Source of the DNA: Isochrysis galbana | Taxonomy: Eukaryota > Haptophyta > Isochrysidales > Isochrysidaceae | Assembly (NCBI GenBank): GCA_018136815.1 | Contig: CM030939.1 | Coordinates: 1,399,777-1,463,776, forward strand | Direction of reading: 5' to 3' | DNA: 64,000 nucleotides | Part shown: piece after piece, positions 20,735 to 33,880 of the stretch | How the letters are laid out: each line of letters begins with the position of its first letter | How positions within the stretch are numbered: position 1 is the stretch's first letter | Notes under the pieces: generated by a model | Database searches by the model: none | What the model was told of the DNA's origin: nothing | The model's input: only the letters and a program-made list of their open reading frames with translations | Translations under genes and position numbers: made by a program

Positions 20735-20739
20735 TCCTA

Positions 20740-21295
20740 TGATCTGGACCCGGACGCCTTCGAAGACTGGCACCGTCGCCTCACAATAAAGTGCGTCCTT
20801 GTCCACCCACCCTTCCGTCGCTTCCTCCGCCGACCCGCCGACTCGCCGGTCAGCCCGTCCGACCGCCTCTTGGACCGCTCCCTCAGCTCCATCATCCTCG
20901 ACTGCCTCGCCCCCACTGCCGCCCGCGTCGTGAACTTCTTGCACGCTTGCCCCGACGACGTCCTCGACAGCGGGCGAGCCCTACTTGCGCGGATCGCCAC
21001 CTCCATGCGCGCCCTCACCGGCGCCGCGGCCCAAGACGCCGAAGACGCATTCGCCTCGTACCTCCCCTTCTCCGTAGGCATGCCCCCGGAGGCAGCCGAG
21101 CGGGCGGCGCACATCGCCATCGCCCGCTACCGTCGGCTTCCCCTCTTCAACCCCGCGGATCCGCTGTCGCTCCACCGCATGCTCCTCCGCAAGCTACCCG
21201 ACGAGATCGCCGGACAACGCGCCCGCGCCCTCCAAAAGCTGAGCGAAGAGGAGCCGCCATCAGGCGACTCCCCCCGTGCACTACTAGGGGGATAG
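20740..21295 (+). pseudogene. gag-like retroelement relic
   Basis: The plus frame reads DLDPDAFEDWHRRLTIK from the very edge of the tail and continues to the stop at 21295, with alpha-helical content (SIILDCLAPTAARVVNFL; DPLSLHRMLLRKLPDEI). The aromatic W followed by helices resembles the capsid-like gag region of LTR elements. No zinc knuckle is seen and the N-terminus is missing. Family assignment is tentative. Confidence 0.4.
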
Positions 21296-22200
21296 GGGAA
21301 AAGGGCTTAGATATGGTCGGTGGCCCGCGCCCCCCCCCGGTGATCCGTTCCCCCCTTCCTCCTATGCCTACCGGGCTGGCGGCGTCCTCAGTCCCGACTT
21401 CTCCTGTAAACAGGTGCGGGACTTACATATTTTCCGGTGAGCGGAGCCCTCGCTCCGCCCACCCCCTTCTCCGCGCTCTCTCTCCCCTCTCCTGCAGGCA
21501 CGCGCGATGGCGCGCCTGCGACAGGCCTGCAGCTGCCTCTGGCGACCCCTGGAGGCTCCTGGAGGCCAGCTCAGGGGGCAGAGGAGGCTGGGGCTGGGCC
21601 CTGGTCTCCCCTGCCTCTCCCTCGCTGGCGCTCCTGGGCCTCAGGGGCCCCCACTCTGCACCTGTTTGCCTGTCGAACAGGGGGGAAGGGGGGGTTGGAG
21701 CGATGGGCTGGCCACGACAGGCCAGGACGCGCGAGGCAGGCGAGCCTGCCACTGAGAGAGTGGGTCAGTAGGGCAGTGGGCTCCTGGCAAGCCATCAGGC
21801 GTGCCAGGAGCATGAGTGGTTCCTCCCCCATGGCAGGGGAGGAGTGGAGAGAGGGGGGGGCTCGTGCCCCCCCATGGGCGAACTAAGTATAAACTTAGTT
21901 GTCAAGCAAGCAGTAAAGAGTTGAAAAGCGTGAGTGACCGGCCTACCAACGCCCTTGGCCCCCGTACCAATTCCGCCGCCCCCCCCCCCCCCGGTTCCTT
22001 TATTCGGTTTTTTTTTTTGGGGGGGGGGGGGGGGGTAGGCTCATAGCATGTATGCATTGATAATGCATTGAACCTCCCCACTCCTCCACCCTGCGCGCGC
22101 GGCTATCCGTCCCTCCCTCCCCACTTCCAGCTGACCAAGACGCAACGCAATTGCTCCCATCTGCGATAATGTTCCACAGAGAGTAAATTAGACGAGTGGT
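21296..22200. other. no gene seen; homopolymer tracts and a TATAAA-loop palindrome
   Basis: Contains AACTAAGTATAAACTTAGTT at 21881-21900 (7-bp arms around TATAAA), C/G homopolymers at 21981-21992 and 22019-22036, and short overlapping ORFs without domain content. Confidence 0.4.
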
Positions 22201-25200
22201 CTATCCATGGCTTAAAAGAGCAGCCACGACCACTGCAAGCACAAGCACACATGCGTAAAGTAACTGCCCTTTTGCGTCGAGGTCGACAAACGACTGTTGG
22301 AAAACAAGGACCCTATGAAGGCGCCCGGGCAAGCGCAGCGCCGCCAACACCGCGAGGGGCGCTAGGATGCAGGCAGAGAGCGCGTAATCCCTGGCCTTGT
22401 GCAATAGGCGAAGGGGCGGCGTGACGATTGGGGCGAACAATGTGAGAAAGGCGAGAAGCGCGAGCGACGATGTCATGGCGGATGCGAAGACATAGACGAA
22501 AAGGACAGCAACTATCGTTCTCCGGCGTGCCTCCTTGATCGATATCTCAGATTGCATTGACGCGGCAATGATGAGGAAAACGCTGAGAAGCCCGAGCACT
22601 GCGGCCACTCTGTAGCAGGCCAGCCGGCGATAGACCGGGGGCCGAGTGGCGTGTGGAACGGTAGCGTAGAGATCAGCTGCGACGAGCATCAGGAGCGCCG
22701 CAAGCGCCGCGAAAGCACCACCGAGGAAGCCTGGGTCGCAGAGCCAACCACCAGTAGTAGCGGTGCGTGCATCGCCTTTGAGGGGAATCAGGTATGCGAT
22801 GAAACCATAGTAGAAGGCGACGACGGCCTGACCGCAAGCCGCGTTCCATGCCGCTTCCTCGGCCGCCATAGCTCCGGTTGGAGGCGGAGCGTAGAGTTTG
22901 GCGTACCATCTCTCCCAATCGCCCGAAGTGTACCACTCCACCAGCATCTGAGCGTCGGCGCCCAGTTGGCGACGCTCAAGCTGCTGCGGATTGTACAACA
23001 TAGGTGCCAACGTGAAGCACGCGGCTACACACCAAGTCGGCCACGTGGTGAGCACAAGGCGTGTTGAGACGGAGAAGACGTGGGCGATGGCCAAGAAAAT
23101 GGAGATGTCGGCGGCCACGTAGAAATGGGATGGCGCGAAGTGTGAGTAAAGAATGTGCAGTGGGGTGTGCAACACCGACGCGTTGCGCCGCGCCGCGAAG
23201 TAGGTTGCACCGCCGTCTGTAACGGTACGCGCAAAGTGGAACGACTTCGTCTGCGAGATGAAGATGAAATACACTGGAGACGCCGTAATGATCATACCGA
23301 GCAAGAACGAAAAGGCTCGCGACGCTCCACGCTCGTAAATGAGCATCGCGAGGGCGGGTACACACGTAGCGAGTGCGATGAAAAGCGGAAGCATTGCGAA
23401 GAGTGAGAAAGGGGTGGCGTCATAGTTGTTGAATTCATGATCGAGACCGACAAGTGCGAGAAATGCTAGGAGGTAAGGAACGAGCATCTGGGAGAAAACG
23501 GAATCTGTGAGATGCTATCGAGACAAGAGGCGCGGGCCCCCAATAATTATTGAACCGACCAATGGGGGACAGGACTTAGGCACCAAAGAAGGGAGGCGGG
23601 GGCTTCACAGCTCGATGCGCACCGTCACGTGTAGTACAATGACGTCGTGGAGATAAAAAGCGATGCACGAATAGTAAAAAGAGCAGAGGCGTGCCAGGGG
23701 CAGCTTCTCAGCGAGTCGCGCGACGTCTCTCGTCGTCACTGCTGCGGCGCATCCGGATGAAAGCTTCGCGAAAAAGCCCGAGATCTCAAGAAGATTTGTT
23801 GGCCGCCCCTTGCCCACCTGATGGTACTCACGAAAAACAATGGAGCCCCCAGCAAGAACAGTTTTGATACCGCCAAAGACATCCTCGCTCAAATTAATCT
23901 CACGGCTGGCCTTGGAAACGCCGCCACGGGGCAAGAAGTGGAGCTTATCGAGCACATCTGGGTGGCCGTAGTGGAGTCGGACGTCAAGGGGCTCGTCAAG
24001 CACTCGCTGCAAGAAAGACCCAAAGTAGCGCTCTTGCAAGCCCATGAAAATGGCCGTGACAAAACCCGACGACTGCGTGAAAATATGCTCTGGAAAACCG
24101 ACGATCGTCACCCGACCGCCCTTAGCTCGTGTGGATGCACTGAACTCGCAAAGGAGTGGTCGTATCTTGAGAGCCTCTTCCCAGTAGCCCTCTTGATTCA
24201 TGTCGATAAGCTGCACGAGCTCACCATGGCAAAAGGGTAGCGACACGTTTTGATTCTCGGGCTTCCCCTCGCCAAGGATCGGATTTCCCGGAAGCTCGGT
24301 GCTGCTGTCGAGCAACACACCACCACTACCATCCGATCGCACGAGGACAGCAAACCACTTAGTGTCCCTTCCAGGCGCATCCACTAGCTTCGGCACGGTA
24401 GCCTCACCCTTGGAGCGACTTCCCTGCTGATACGAATGTAAGGTATTTTGCGCACGGCGGTCGACATAGGCGACGCGTAACGAAGGAAATGCGTGAAGGA
24501 GCGTCTCAACATCCTTGGCCCGCGGGTCGTTCGCGCGCCGCCACTCGCCGTACACCTGGCAAGCACACACGTACCGTACCTTGCGTCTCGCGAGATCCAA
24601 GGCCACCTCGTATGGAAAGTTAACACTACCTTGCTCGAGTATGGCGAGGAACGCAAGTGCCTCCTCGTAGTGCATCATTCCAAACACAGTCCTCGCAAGC
24701 GTCTGACCACGCATCGAGGCCCATAGGCGGACGCGTAGCGCAAGCAAAGGGTCAGCCGCCATAGCCGCGGAGGTCAGCGCTGACAACGGGACATGCACAC
24801 GTTCCGCAAAATTTTTCCATTCGAACGGGTGCAGGTCCTGAACGGTGTTAGGGGCAAGGGAAAGCCATGAGGAGGACGATGCCCAACAAAACCGGTTTGG
24901 CATTGCGGCCGTTGAACAAGAGCCACAAAGCCAACAGAACCGGTTTGGCGTTGCGGCCAAATTTGGCGTTCTGGCCGGTAAATAAGACCCGGAATCGTGC
25001 TGCGGGACACCATCGGCTTTTGTGAAGAACGTGCGCCGCCAAGGTTGTGCGCTGAGAGCGTACCTGCAGCACACGTAGGAAAGCACAGCCATCGTTGGAC
25101 TCTTCGCCGAGTTCTTCAAGAGAGTAAAGCACCGTCTCCTTGAACACAGGGGTGAGAATGGACCAGCTGGGCATTTGGTGAACCGTGGGCGGCGCTGGGG

Positions 25201-28200
25201 CATCCATAGCCAATGATCGAAGCCAGTGCCGCATGCGCCTCATCGCCTCCGGCGATCGGAAAGGCGTCTCAGTGGAAGACAAGGAAAGCATACGCCGCAA
25301 GCGCCCGACGAGCACCTCGAGGTGCGGCTCGTTGGAGAGCAAGTCAACAAGTTTGGCATCAGCATACGCCTCGTCCGCCCAGAATCCGGATCGCGCTTGG
25401 GCGAGGGTACGTTGCAACGCTTCAGCGCCCGCCCGCAGAGACTTCCGCGCCTCCCCCCCGCCAGGCGTGGCGGGATCAGCAGCAGCTGCGAGACAGGCAT
25501 GCTGCAAACATGCCATCAAAGAGGCGAGGGCTTGTTGAATAGCTGGTAGAGCCCTAGAGCGGACTAGCGCGGCACTGTGACAAGCGAGGTCCGATGTTCT
25601 CACCCCTGTGGCCGTGGCTGGAGTGCGCTCGAAGAAGGGCAAAGCGCTCTGCAGCTCTTGCAGCCGTTTTAGATCGAGCCGCGAAAGGTCCTTCAAGGAC
25701 ACCTGTGCAGGGCAAATCAATAGAGTGAGCTGGACATTATCGAAAAAATGGTAGACTGCCGTCGATGCGGCTGAGTAAGCGCCCCGGCCTTTGAGCGCAG
25801 CTCTCAACTGAATGTGCCAATAGCCCATATCGTGGGCCAACCTTCGTCCCGAGTTTGCCCTCCGCACCTGTGATCGAATCCTCTCAAGCTCCCTGAGCGA
25901 GACGGACGCATACGCAGATGCGTCGATCGCACGTTCGCGCAGGTGCGCAAGTGAAGATGCCGAAGCGACCCTCATTGCGCCTCGCAGTGTGGAGAACGAG
26001 GGCCGAGAGGAGTGCGAAAAGCGCAAATAATATGAAACCTCTGGAAAAGTATTGTAGCCATCGCCCTCCTTCCCGTCGCCACCGTCGATTACTTTACCAG
26101 CTTCCGCTCGCGCCTCTCCGGCGGAATTGAGAGCGCGCATGGCCGCACCTTCCGACTGAACGGGAACGACGACTCCATTTCCCATCAACTCTTCATCATC
26201 GCACTCGGCATCAGCGCCTTGCCTCGAACTTTTGATGCCATGAAATCCGAAGGCCGAGGCCGACCTCTCAGTAATCGCCTCGGCGGACTCCTCCACAGGC
26301 CAAGGCTGGGCGCATCGCCCAGCTGGACCGATCTCTCCGAATGAGTTGGGCTCGAGCGACATCCGGTCTATGGCGGCGGCACCCATGGCGTTTGCGCCTG
26401 CGCTCAACGTCTCGTTGGCGTAGGAGAGAAGCAGTTCACGGATGGCATCGCATAAGGCTAGCAGGGCCTTTCGAAAGCCTCGGACTACTCGCTCCGAACG
26501 CAGAGCGGGTGGGAGCGCGAGGGGCCCATGAGCTTGTGCGATGGTGAAGATCGGCGGCAGAATCGACGCGATGGCATCGGTGGCGATGACAACGTCATGC
26601 TGATGCAAAGGACCAAGGAGTGGCCACGCCAGAGCGCGCGCGATGTCGCAAGCGGCTGTGAGCGAGGTCCGCGACAATGTGGGCAATGCTACAGTGTCAC
26701 AGCCGCCCAAGAGCAAGCCAAGAGCGCGTTTCAAGGAGCCAAGCGGTGGGGGGATCAGTAGAGGTAGGAGTGAGGCGTCAGCTGATGCTCTATCGGAAGT
26801 CTTGGACGCAGAAGAGTGAGACGGTGAAGGTTCCACGTGGGGCAGTTGCCCACCCGCATGCACAACTCCACGATCGGGCTGCAAATGACTCGACTTGCCA
26901 AGATTGTCTTGAGGCAAAGGGGTGTAGAGCGGCCTATACACCATCAAGAACTGCATGTTGCTCACTTCTGCATCTGAGACGAGGTCCTCGAGGCGCATCT
27001 CGTGCAACATGCGATTCCAGGCTTGCGCAAAACCCCATCCGTTCGTGGAGGGGAGCAAGCCAAGGAGTTCTGTCCCAAAGGTGCCGTCACTTGCATTCCT
27101 CGACGGTCCGCGAGAGGCCGTCGAGGGTCTGAGCTGCGCAGCGATGTCGAATAAAGATCTTGACGAGTGCATTGTGCCCGTGACCGATCCGCATGGCCTC
27201 GCCTCGACTCCCACATCGAAGGCGAGCGCAGCGTTCGCAGCTTGAGCCCGGGTGTCCTTTGCGCCGTAGCCAAATTCAGGGTCGACGGCTGATGCTGACG
27301 TGGACGCTTGAGTGCCTACGTGCTCGTGCCCTCGCATCTCGGTTAATGGCAGTGACGATCGACTGCGAGAGAGATTATGGATAGGAGGGCATGAGGCGAC
27401 CCTTACCCCTGAAGTTACCTGGCCCGTTGCAGTACTTGCTTGGCCATCCGCCTCAGCCGATGCTCCCGCAATGGTAGATAGCGGCCTAGGACGTACGCGA
27501 GTGCTGGCGGCGAGAGCGCCGATGTCTCCGCTCGCATCAGGGGAAGGAAGATTGTGCGTAGCTGTATTACTAGCCGGCGTGGCATGTAGAAACTTGCGCT
27601 CGAATCTGTCCGCCGCCGTGTCGAAGTGGCGGGCAAGGAGCTCTGACAACCCTTGCTCGCGCGCAACCCGCAGCTGCAACGCGGCACGATAGATTGCGAC
27701 GCCCATGACCCACAGGGTGAAGGTGATGGAAAATGAGACAAGAAAGAAGAGAATCACTGGTAGCCAAATACACACGAGCAAAACGAGGAGCTGGGTGCCG
27801 CTGATGCCGGCGCTCCCGGAAAGAGAGCGGTCAAAATAGGAGTACAATAGACCCAGTGTGTCGATGACGAGAGGCCCCGCGATGTAGAAGTAGACGATGC
27901 CGCAGTGCGTCGCGAACAGCGAGGCCCAGAAGGCTAGCGCCCGCCAGGAGACGTGTGATCGAGGTGTCGGAGGCAACGTGCCTCCCACACTTTCGCCCCC
28001 GAGCAAGGCGAGTAGTCGAAGCGACTTTCGCCGCGTGTCCTCTGATAAGAGCACGCCGTTGCCGCGCATCGCCTCTGAGGCCGCCTCCGAGGCCGCCTCC
28101 GAGGCGGAGGCAGCTGCCGCCCGGCGCGTCCGAGCAATGGAAGAGTTCATCGCCTGCCATCGGCGGCGCTCAAGAAACGGGGCCAAAGCGGGAAGGGACA

Positions 28201-31200
28201 GAGCCACGGCAGCAAGAAGGAGCGCAGTCATCCAGTGCAGCCGTGTGCCTGTTCGTAGAGCAAACCAAAGCTCGATATTGAGTAGTAGCGACAACAACAG
28301 ATCCAACGCAACACGGAGGACGGCATCGAGGAGCAACGCGGGTTCAAGACGGGAGAAGCGGCTCCAGAGACGTAGTAGGCCCGATGCAACACGATACACC
28401 TATGAGGGCGAGAGGCATGAGTGGTACGCGCGGCCCCGAAGCTGGCGGTGCGTTGATCCGCGTACGAGGGAGTGTCGGTTGCAACGTGCGGTGCGAGAGA
28501 GAGGACACGCTGCGTTTATTCACGCACCTGGATGTCAATGATGCATGTTGCTTCCAACTGCAAGATCCGGGTGCCGGTGTCGATGGCATTCTCGGCGGTG
28601 CAAGTGGCGCCGAATTCGGCGGCTACACACGTGTTGGCGCCAAGGGCGGCAGTCACCACGGCGCGGAGCATGAGCCAGTGTGCAAAATAGACACGTTCAA
28701 AGGCGCCGAGCGCGTGGAGCCATGAGCGGCGCTCCCGATACGTCTTGCGTAGCCGGAGCAGCTCGGCGGCGGCGGAGCCCGCTGCGGCGCCTTCCAGCGT
28801 CCAGGCTAGGCAACGCGGCCGCCAGAAAGCCTCATTGATGTCGTCATAGTTGAGCGCGGGCTTGCGATCGTGCATCAGCTGAACTGCCGCGTCGTAAAGG
28901 GGCCGAACTACCGATTCTAGGAAGGGGCGCTGCAGCCGGCTCGCTTTCGAAAGCTCATGATAGATCCACCAAACTGCCTCTGGGGCATGCCGAAGATTGG
29001 CGGACTCGGCCCAGACGAGTAGATAGAGGAGCGCCTCCGCCTCACATGCCTCGGACTCGATGGGTGGCAGGTCCTCTACGATCCACTCCGGGCTCTTAGT
29101 GTTTGCAATGAGCCCAGGTTGCGAGCATCGCGGCGCGGCGCCGACGTGCTCACACCAGGCTAGATATGGCTCGAACAGGTCTTTGTGCACAGCGCGTGCG
29201 GCAGTGGCCGCGACGGAATCCAAGCGTGACGCACGGGAAGCAATGAGGGACACTAGGTGCTTGCACTGGTCCGATACGACGGCCTCCTGGAACCCGAAAG
29301 TGGCCGCATATGACGACCCGAGGGAGCACAGCCGCGTGAGAAGTTCGCCCTTGGCGCCACGTGAGGCGTCAGCGTTGGCGTGTACACGAGGCGCGGGGGT
29401 TGGCGAGCGAGCAATTACGGCTGGAGTATCCCACCAAGCGCGCGGCCGGTCGGTGGTCCACGTGCGTAAATGCTGAGGCATCGGGCATTGGATGGGCAAA
29501 TCAGCCACACCATCGCATGCCTTGCTCGCATGCCATACCTCATATAGCCCCTGCGCCGCGGCTGAATCATGCGAGGCGGCGCCGAGCAGGACGTTTTGGC
29601 TAGCCGGCGAATTGTGCGGGGCCGCGGCAAGCGGCGAGGGCGCGCAAGAGGACCGAGAGACGAAGCAACAGCGCGTGAGCTCGAGAGCACGTTGAACTGC
29701 CGGGCTAGGCGAAGCGTGACGCGCGCTCGCGGGGGGAGGCACCCCGCTGCCGCATACGCGGTGCGCCATGGCCCCAAGTGGGTCCTCGCTGTCGATAGGT
29801 TCGCGGGCGCCCGTGGGAGTTACGGCCTCTGTGTCTAGCTCGTCATGCAGTTGCTCGAAGGAGCGGCCGTCGCCGCGGCCTCGCGCGAACCACGAGCACG
29901 AGCGCTGGGTACAGCGCTTGAGGCGTGATATTTGAGCGGCCTGTGCTTTGGAGAGGTAACGCCAGAGATTGGCTTGGTGAAAGAGGGAGAAGAGCACGAA
30001 GAAAACAACTGTGAACGCGGCGATTGTATTTGAGGATTTGCTTGTGCTGTTGTCGATCGTTGTTGATGTGCGTGATGCGGGGGGGGTGGCCTCCACACGA
30101 GGCGCCTCGCCAGCGAGGATGTAGAAAACTTCGACCAAATCAGCCAGAGGTTGCGGGTTGGAGAGCAAAAACGCCGCAACTGGAAGGTAGGCCAACTGAG
30201 CGCCAGCGAGAGATGCGCACACGACTAGGAATACATCTCGGACCTGTGCACAAGAGGGTGGGAGTGGCAGTAAGGGGATCAAAGTTTGAAGGAGGCTCAC
30301 GTGTATCCTCATCTCTAGCGCCTTTACCCGACTGGCCATGCGTGGAGCTCATGGAGTGGCACGCGTGGACACAGCTGCTAGCAGAGAGCATGTGCGCATC
30401 CCGTGCGGCCACGGGCTTCTGGCCGCTGTGCATCGCGTAGGTGACGGTGTAAAGCGCGTGTCGCGGCGGCGCGCACGTGAATCGCAGCCAGTCCAGACGC
30501 GAGGACAACGGTGAAGAACAACGGCAGGAGCGCGAGTGAAAGTGTGGTTTCGGAGCCATCAGGGGGAGGAGAAATAAGGGATGGGGGGCGGGCGGTGCCG
30601 CTCCGCTGGCTCCCCACGTGCCATCGAGAGAAGCTGAGGTGGGCCGGGTGATGCCGCTCTCCCCGGCCCACCAGTCGCCAAACGCCGTCTGGAGCCCAAA
30701 CCGTGCAGTTAGCAAGTCTGCGAATGACGAGCGGTACAGCTGGAGGGAGAGTATGCACGCCGCGTACGCTGTCGCCAAGGCGAGGGTGAGATCGCTCAAG
30801 ATGGTGAGCAGTAGTCCACCCACGACGGCCGCCTCGAAAACGCAGGCGAGGTACACGAGGTGGTCGGCGACCACCTTAGCAGCAATAGCCGTCTGCGCAA
30901 GCTCGTGCTCGAGGTCGGCGTTGCGGTCGAGTGAGCTCTCGCGGTTGCGCTCAGGGCTCGCAAGCCGCAAGAATGTTGCGAGCGAGGTCACTGCCTCCCC
31001 TGCGCTAGCTAAGACGGACGTAGAGTGTGCGAGTTTGCCGCTGGGGTCGCTGATCGCCGCGGCGTTGAGCTCGCCGTGCTCGCCCACACCCAGGTATCGC
31101 GAGAGGGCGGACGAGGCGACGGCGGCAGTCAGAGAGGCTCCGAAGAGGAGGGCGAGCGGAAGGCGCGTCTGCTCCTTGTCCCTGCCCTCGAAGAGCGCCA

Positions 31201-32907
31201 GAAAGCCCAGCGCACCAAGCGCACCATAGGCAAGATGGTCCACCCTGAGGAGAGAGTCGACCTCGGGTGGCGCCTGCCGACCGTTGGCCCACCTGTGCAA
31301 GAGGCGGGCAGACGTGAGCGGTGCGCGCAGGCAGGTGGAGTAGGTGGGTGGAGAGTGGGAGGGGAATGAGGCCCACCAGTGCTCCTTGATCCACCGATCC
31401 GTTGGATGGTCGAGCGGCGAGCATCGTGCTTTCTGCGGGCGGTTGGCCAATTGGTAGATGCGCACGTGGCCAACACGCATCACCGTCGGGAACATGGACT
31501 CGTCGACGGTCCCGGAGAAGGTGCGCGAGACGGCCACGCTCAAGATGAGGTAGAGCGGCTCCTCGGGAATTAGTCTCGTGCCAACGCGCTCACCACTCTG
31601 GGCGCGGTAGGAGCCGAGGCTCGAAGCGAGAACCTCAAAAGTGAGCGCTCCATCGACGTACCATCGCATGAATCCAGTAGGGCCAGGCTCGTACTCAAAG
31701 CGCAGCAAGGAGAAGGACGACATGCTCGCAGCGTCTAAAGTATCCCCACTGCTGCTGCCCTGATCGGCCGGCTCCGGCGAAGGCACAGTCTGCGCACTCG
31801 AGGCTAGCGAGCTGCCACGCCGGTGGGCGGTGTGTGAAGAAGCTCGCATGGGGAAATACGCACCGAGCGAGTCGAAGTGCCCACCGCCGTACCATAAGAT
31901 GTCTAGCTCCGAGCCTGGACCAAAGGACAGGTTGCGATACCACGACGCCGAGGCCGAGGGGTAGCGTCCATCGCTAGGGCGCAGCGCAAGGGGCAGGCGA
32001 GGCGCCACCTGAAACGTGGCAAGGCCACAAGTTTGGTTCGCGTGCCTCATGGCGAGCTCCGGCCGGTCAAGCGACGCGGCAATGTCGGAGCATGGCCGTG
32101 CTTCGAGAAGGTCAACCTCGGGCACACCACGGGCATCGTAAGGCCGTAAGACAGAGCTGCTATCGTACGAGGCACCCGCGCTATGAAGAGATCCCTGTGG
32201 TATGGCAAAAACACGTCAACAAGCCTCAGTGCTGGCGCGCTCGGGATGGTCAAGGGGTCCTGTGGGGCGCATGTGGCGATCCGGCATAGCGTGTGGCGGT
32301 GTCGCACCTCCCCAGCGTTCCACTCGCGGTATGAGAAGGGCCACAATCCGTCGGTCGAAAGTGGGTATGTCGCGCGCCCCAGATTTCCGAGCATCCAGAT
32401 GGCAGGCCAGACGCCTGGCCGGCCGGGCGCGCCTGGCAAGCTGAAGCTCACCTCGATGATGCCTCCCTGCACGCACACCTTGTCCCACGATTGAACGGAG
32501 GCTGAGGCATACATCGAAGCTCGAAAGCCCGTGTTGGTTGTCCGGATCTCCAGAGCGCCCCCGCGTGTGGTCGCCATCGCCGGAGTCATGTAAGCCATGT
32601 TGCCGTTGGTTGGGTCGTGGCGTGAGACGGCGGTCCACCTTGGGTCTCTCTCTGATTCACCAAAGCGGCGGCCATCTACCTCAAATTCGTCGCTCATGAC
32701 AAGGCGGTAAAGCTCGGACGTGCCGCTTCGCAACGTGTACTGCGCCTCTGACGGTGTGTCTGGGTCGACCAGCAACTCGGGCCATGGAAGGAGGGGTGAC
32801 GAGAACCCGAGAGATGAAAGCCACGATGGCTGCAATTGACGAGAGGGAGCCATCGCGTGGAATGCGGTCAGATTGGTCGAGGATGTGCAGGCAGAGAGAG
32901 CGCGCAA
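22201..32907 (-). CDS. KRE6/SKN1-type GH16 domain fused to GT48 1,3-beta-glucan (callose) synthase
   Basis: Proposed exons (minus strand) are 32907-32308, 32194 to about 30660, a short exon ending 30477, 30243-28528, 28399-25064, 24837-23623 and 23487-22201, giving roughly 3,300 residues. Residues 1 to about 450 are a KRE6/SKN1 domain: MSDEFEVDGR, VQSWDKVC, WPAIWMLGNLGR, the GH16 catalytic stretch EVDLLE (Glu226, Asp228, Glu231), RLIPEEPLYLIL, and the cysteine-containing tail before PTDRWIKEHW. Membrane segments follow. The FKS1 N-terminal domain comes next (GFQEAVVSDQCKHL; LLVWAESANLRHAPE; YDDINEAFWRPRC), then the N-terminal membrane bundle. The GT48 core has SWSILTPVF, LWASMRGQTLARTVFGMM, GEGKPENQN, QVYGEW, YGHPDVLDKLH and GGVSKASREINLSEDVFGG, and is followed by the C-terminal bundle. 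GT48 polymerises UDP-glucose into beta-1,3-glucan at the membrane; KRE6-like proteins act in beta-1,6-branched glucan formation. Together they suggest a branched laminarin or callose synthase. The junction at 30660-30477 is unresolved. Confidence 0.85.
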
Positions 32908-33416
32908 GACGAAGACGGAAGAACGAAGATGGCCGGTGCTAAAGTCTCACACTACGCCTCTCCCCCCCTCCGTCTTGCACTCCTTTGTCGCTTATTGGAC
33001 TCTCCTCCGACTATGCTTCTTGTTCTCGCGGGGTGTTTCGCCACTCCCTTCTCTGCCTCTTGTTCACTCCCTCTTTCTGGACGTCAACTACGGTGGTTTT
33101 CTCTGCCGCCTTCCCTCCCTTCCCCCAGGCCAGTCCCTCGCTCCTGCCTCTCCTCTCTATTCCTGCCTTCCTCCCCCTCGTTTCCTTCCTGGAACCCTAT
33201 CTGCGTCGCTGTCCCTCTCCTCCTCTTTCTCCCTTGCTCGAGGCCTAGCCTGCTGCTCTCCTGCGTCGTGTGCCGAAACTTGGCCCTCACCTCGAACCGC
33301 AGTACTCTCTCCGCCACTCCTCGCCCCCCCACCCCTCGTCCTCCCTCTCTATCTCTTTCTCTCACTCTCTTTCTCCCACTCTAGCCCTCAATCCCCCTCG
33401 CTGTCCCTGTCCTTCC

Positions 33417-33492
<76 letters not shown>

Positions 33493-33880
33493 CCTTTCAC
33501 TCCCTCTCTCTCCCTCCCTTGCCCTCACTCCCCTTCAATCCTCCCGCCCGCCTCCCTCCCCCCCCGCCCGCCGTGCCTCTCTCTCTCTCTCTCCCTCTCC
33601 CTCCCTCTCTGCTTCTTCTTCTCCCTCTCCTCTCCCGCCTTCGCCTCACTCCGCCGTCCCAAGGCAGACCGTCCCCCCTCTCCCCCTTCCCCCGCGCCCC
33701 CCCCCCCCCCCCCCGGGAGGTTTTCTTGTAATCGTGTAGGAGGAGTCTACGGAGTCGAGAGCCGAATATCTAGATATCTAGATGTAAGACACAGTAACAG
33801 TGTGGTTCTATACCATAAAGGCTTGCGCTTCGTGCACGTGCCCGCTTCGCGGGCGTGCCCCTGTCCCCCCCTAGCTCCCC
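32908..33880. other. divergent upstream region: pyrimidine-rich DNA with a (CT)n tract
   Basis: This lies upstream of the glucan synthase start. 33030-33680 is C/T-dominated, with pure (CT)n at 33419-33488 and a C17 homopolymer near 33698-33714. The Ser/Leu/Pro-rich ORFs here are composition artefacts. A promoter is expected within it but no motif was recognised. Confidence 0.6.
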
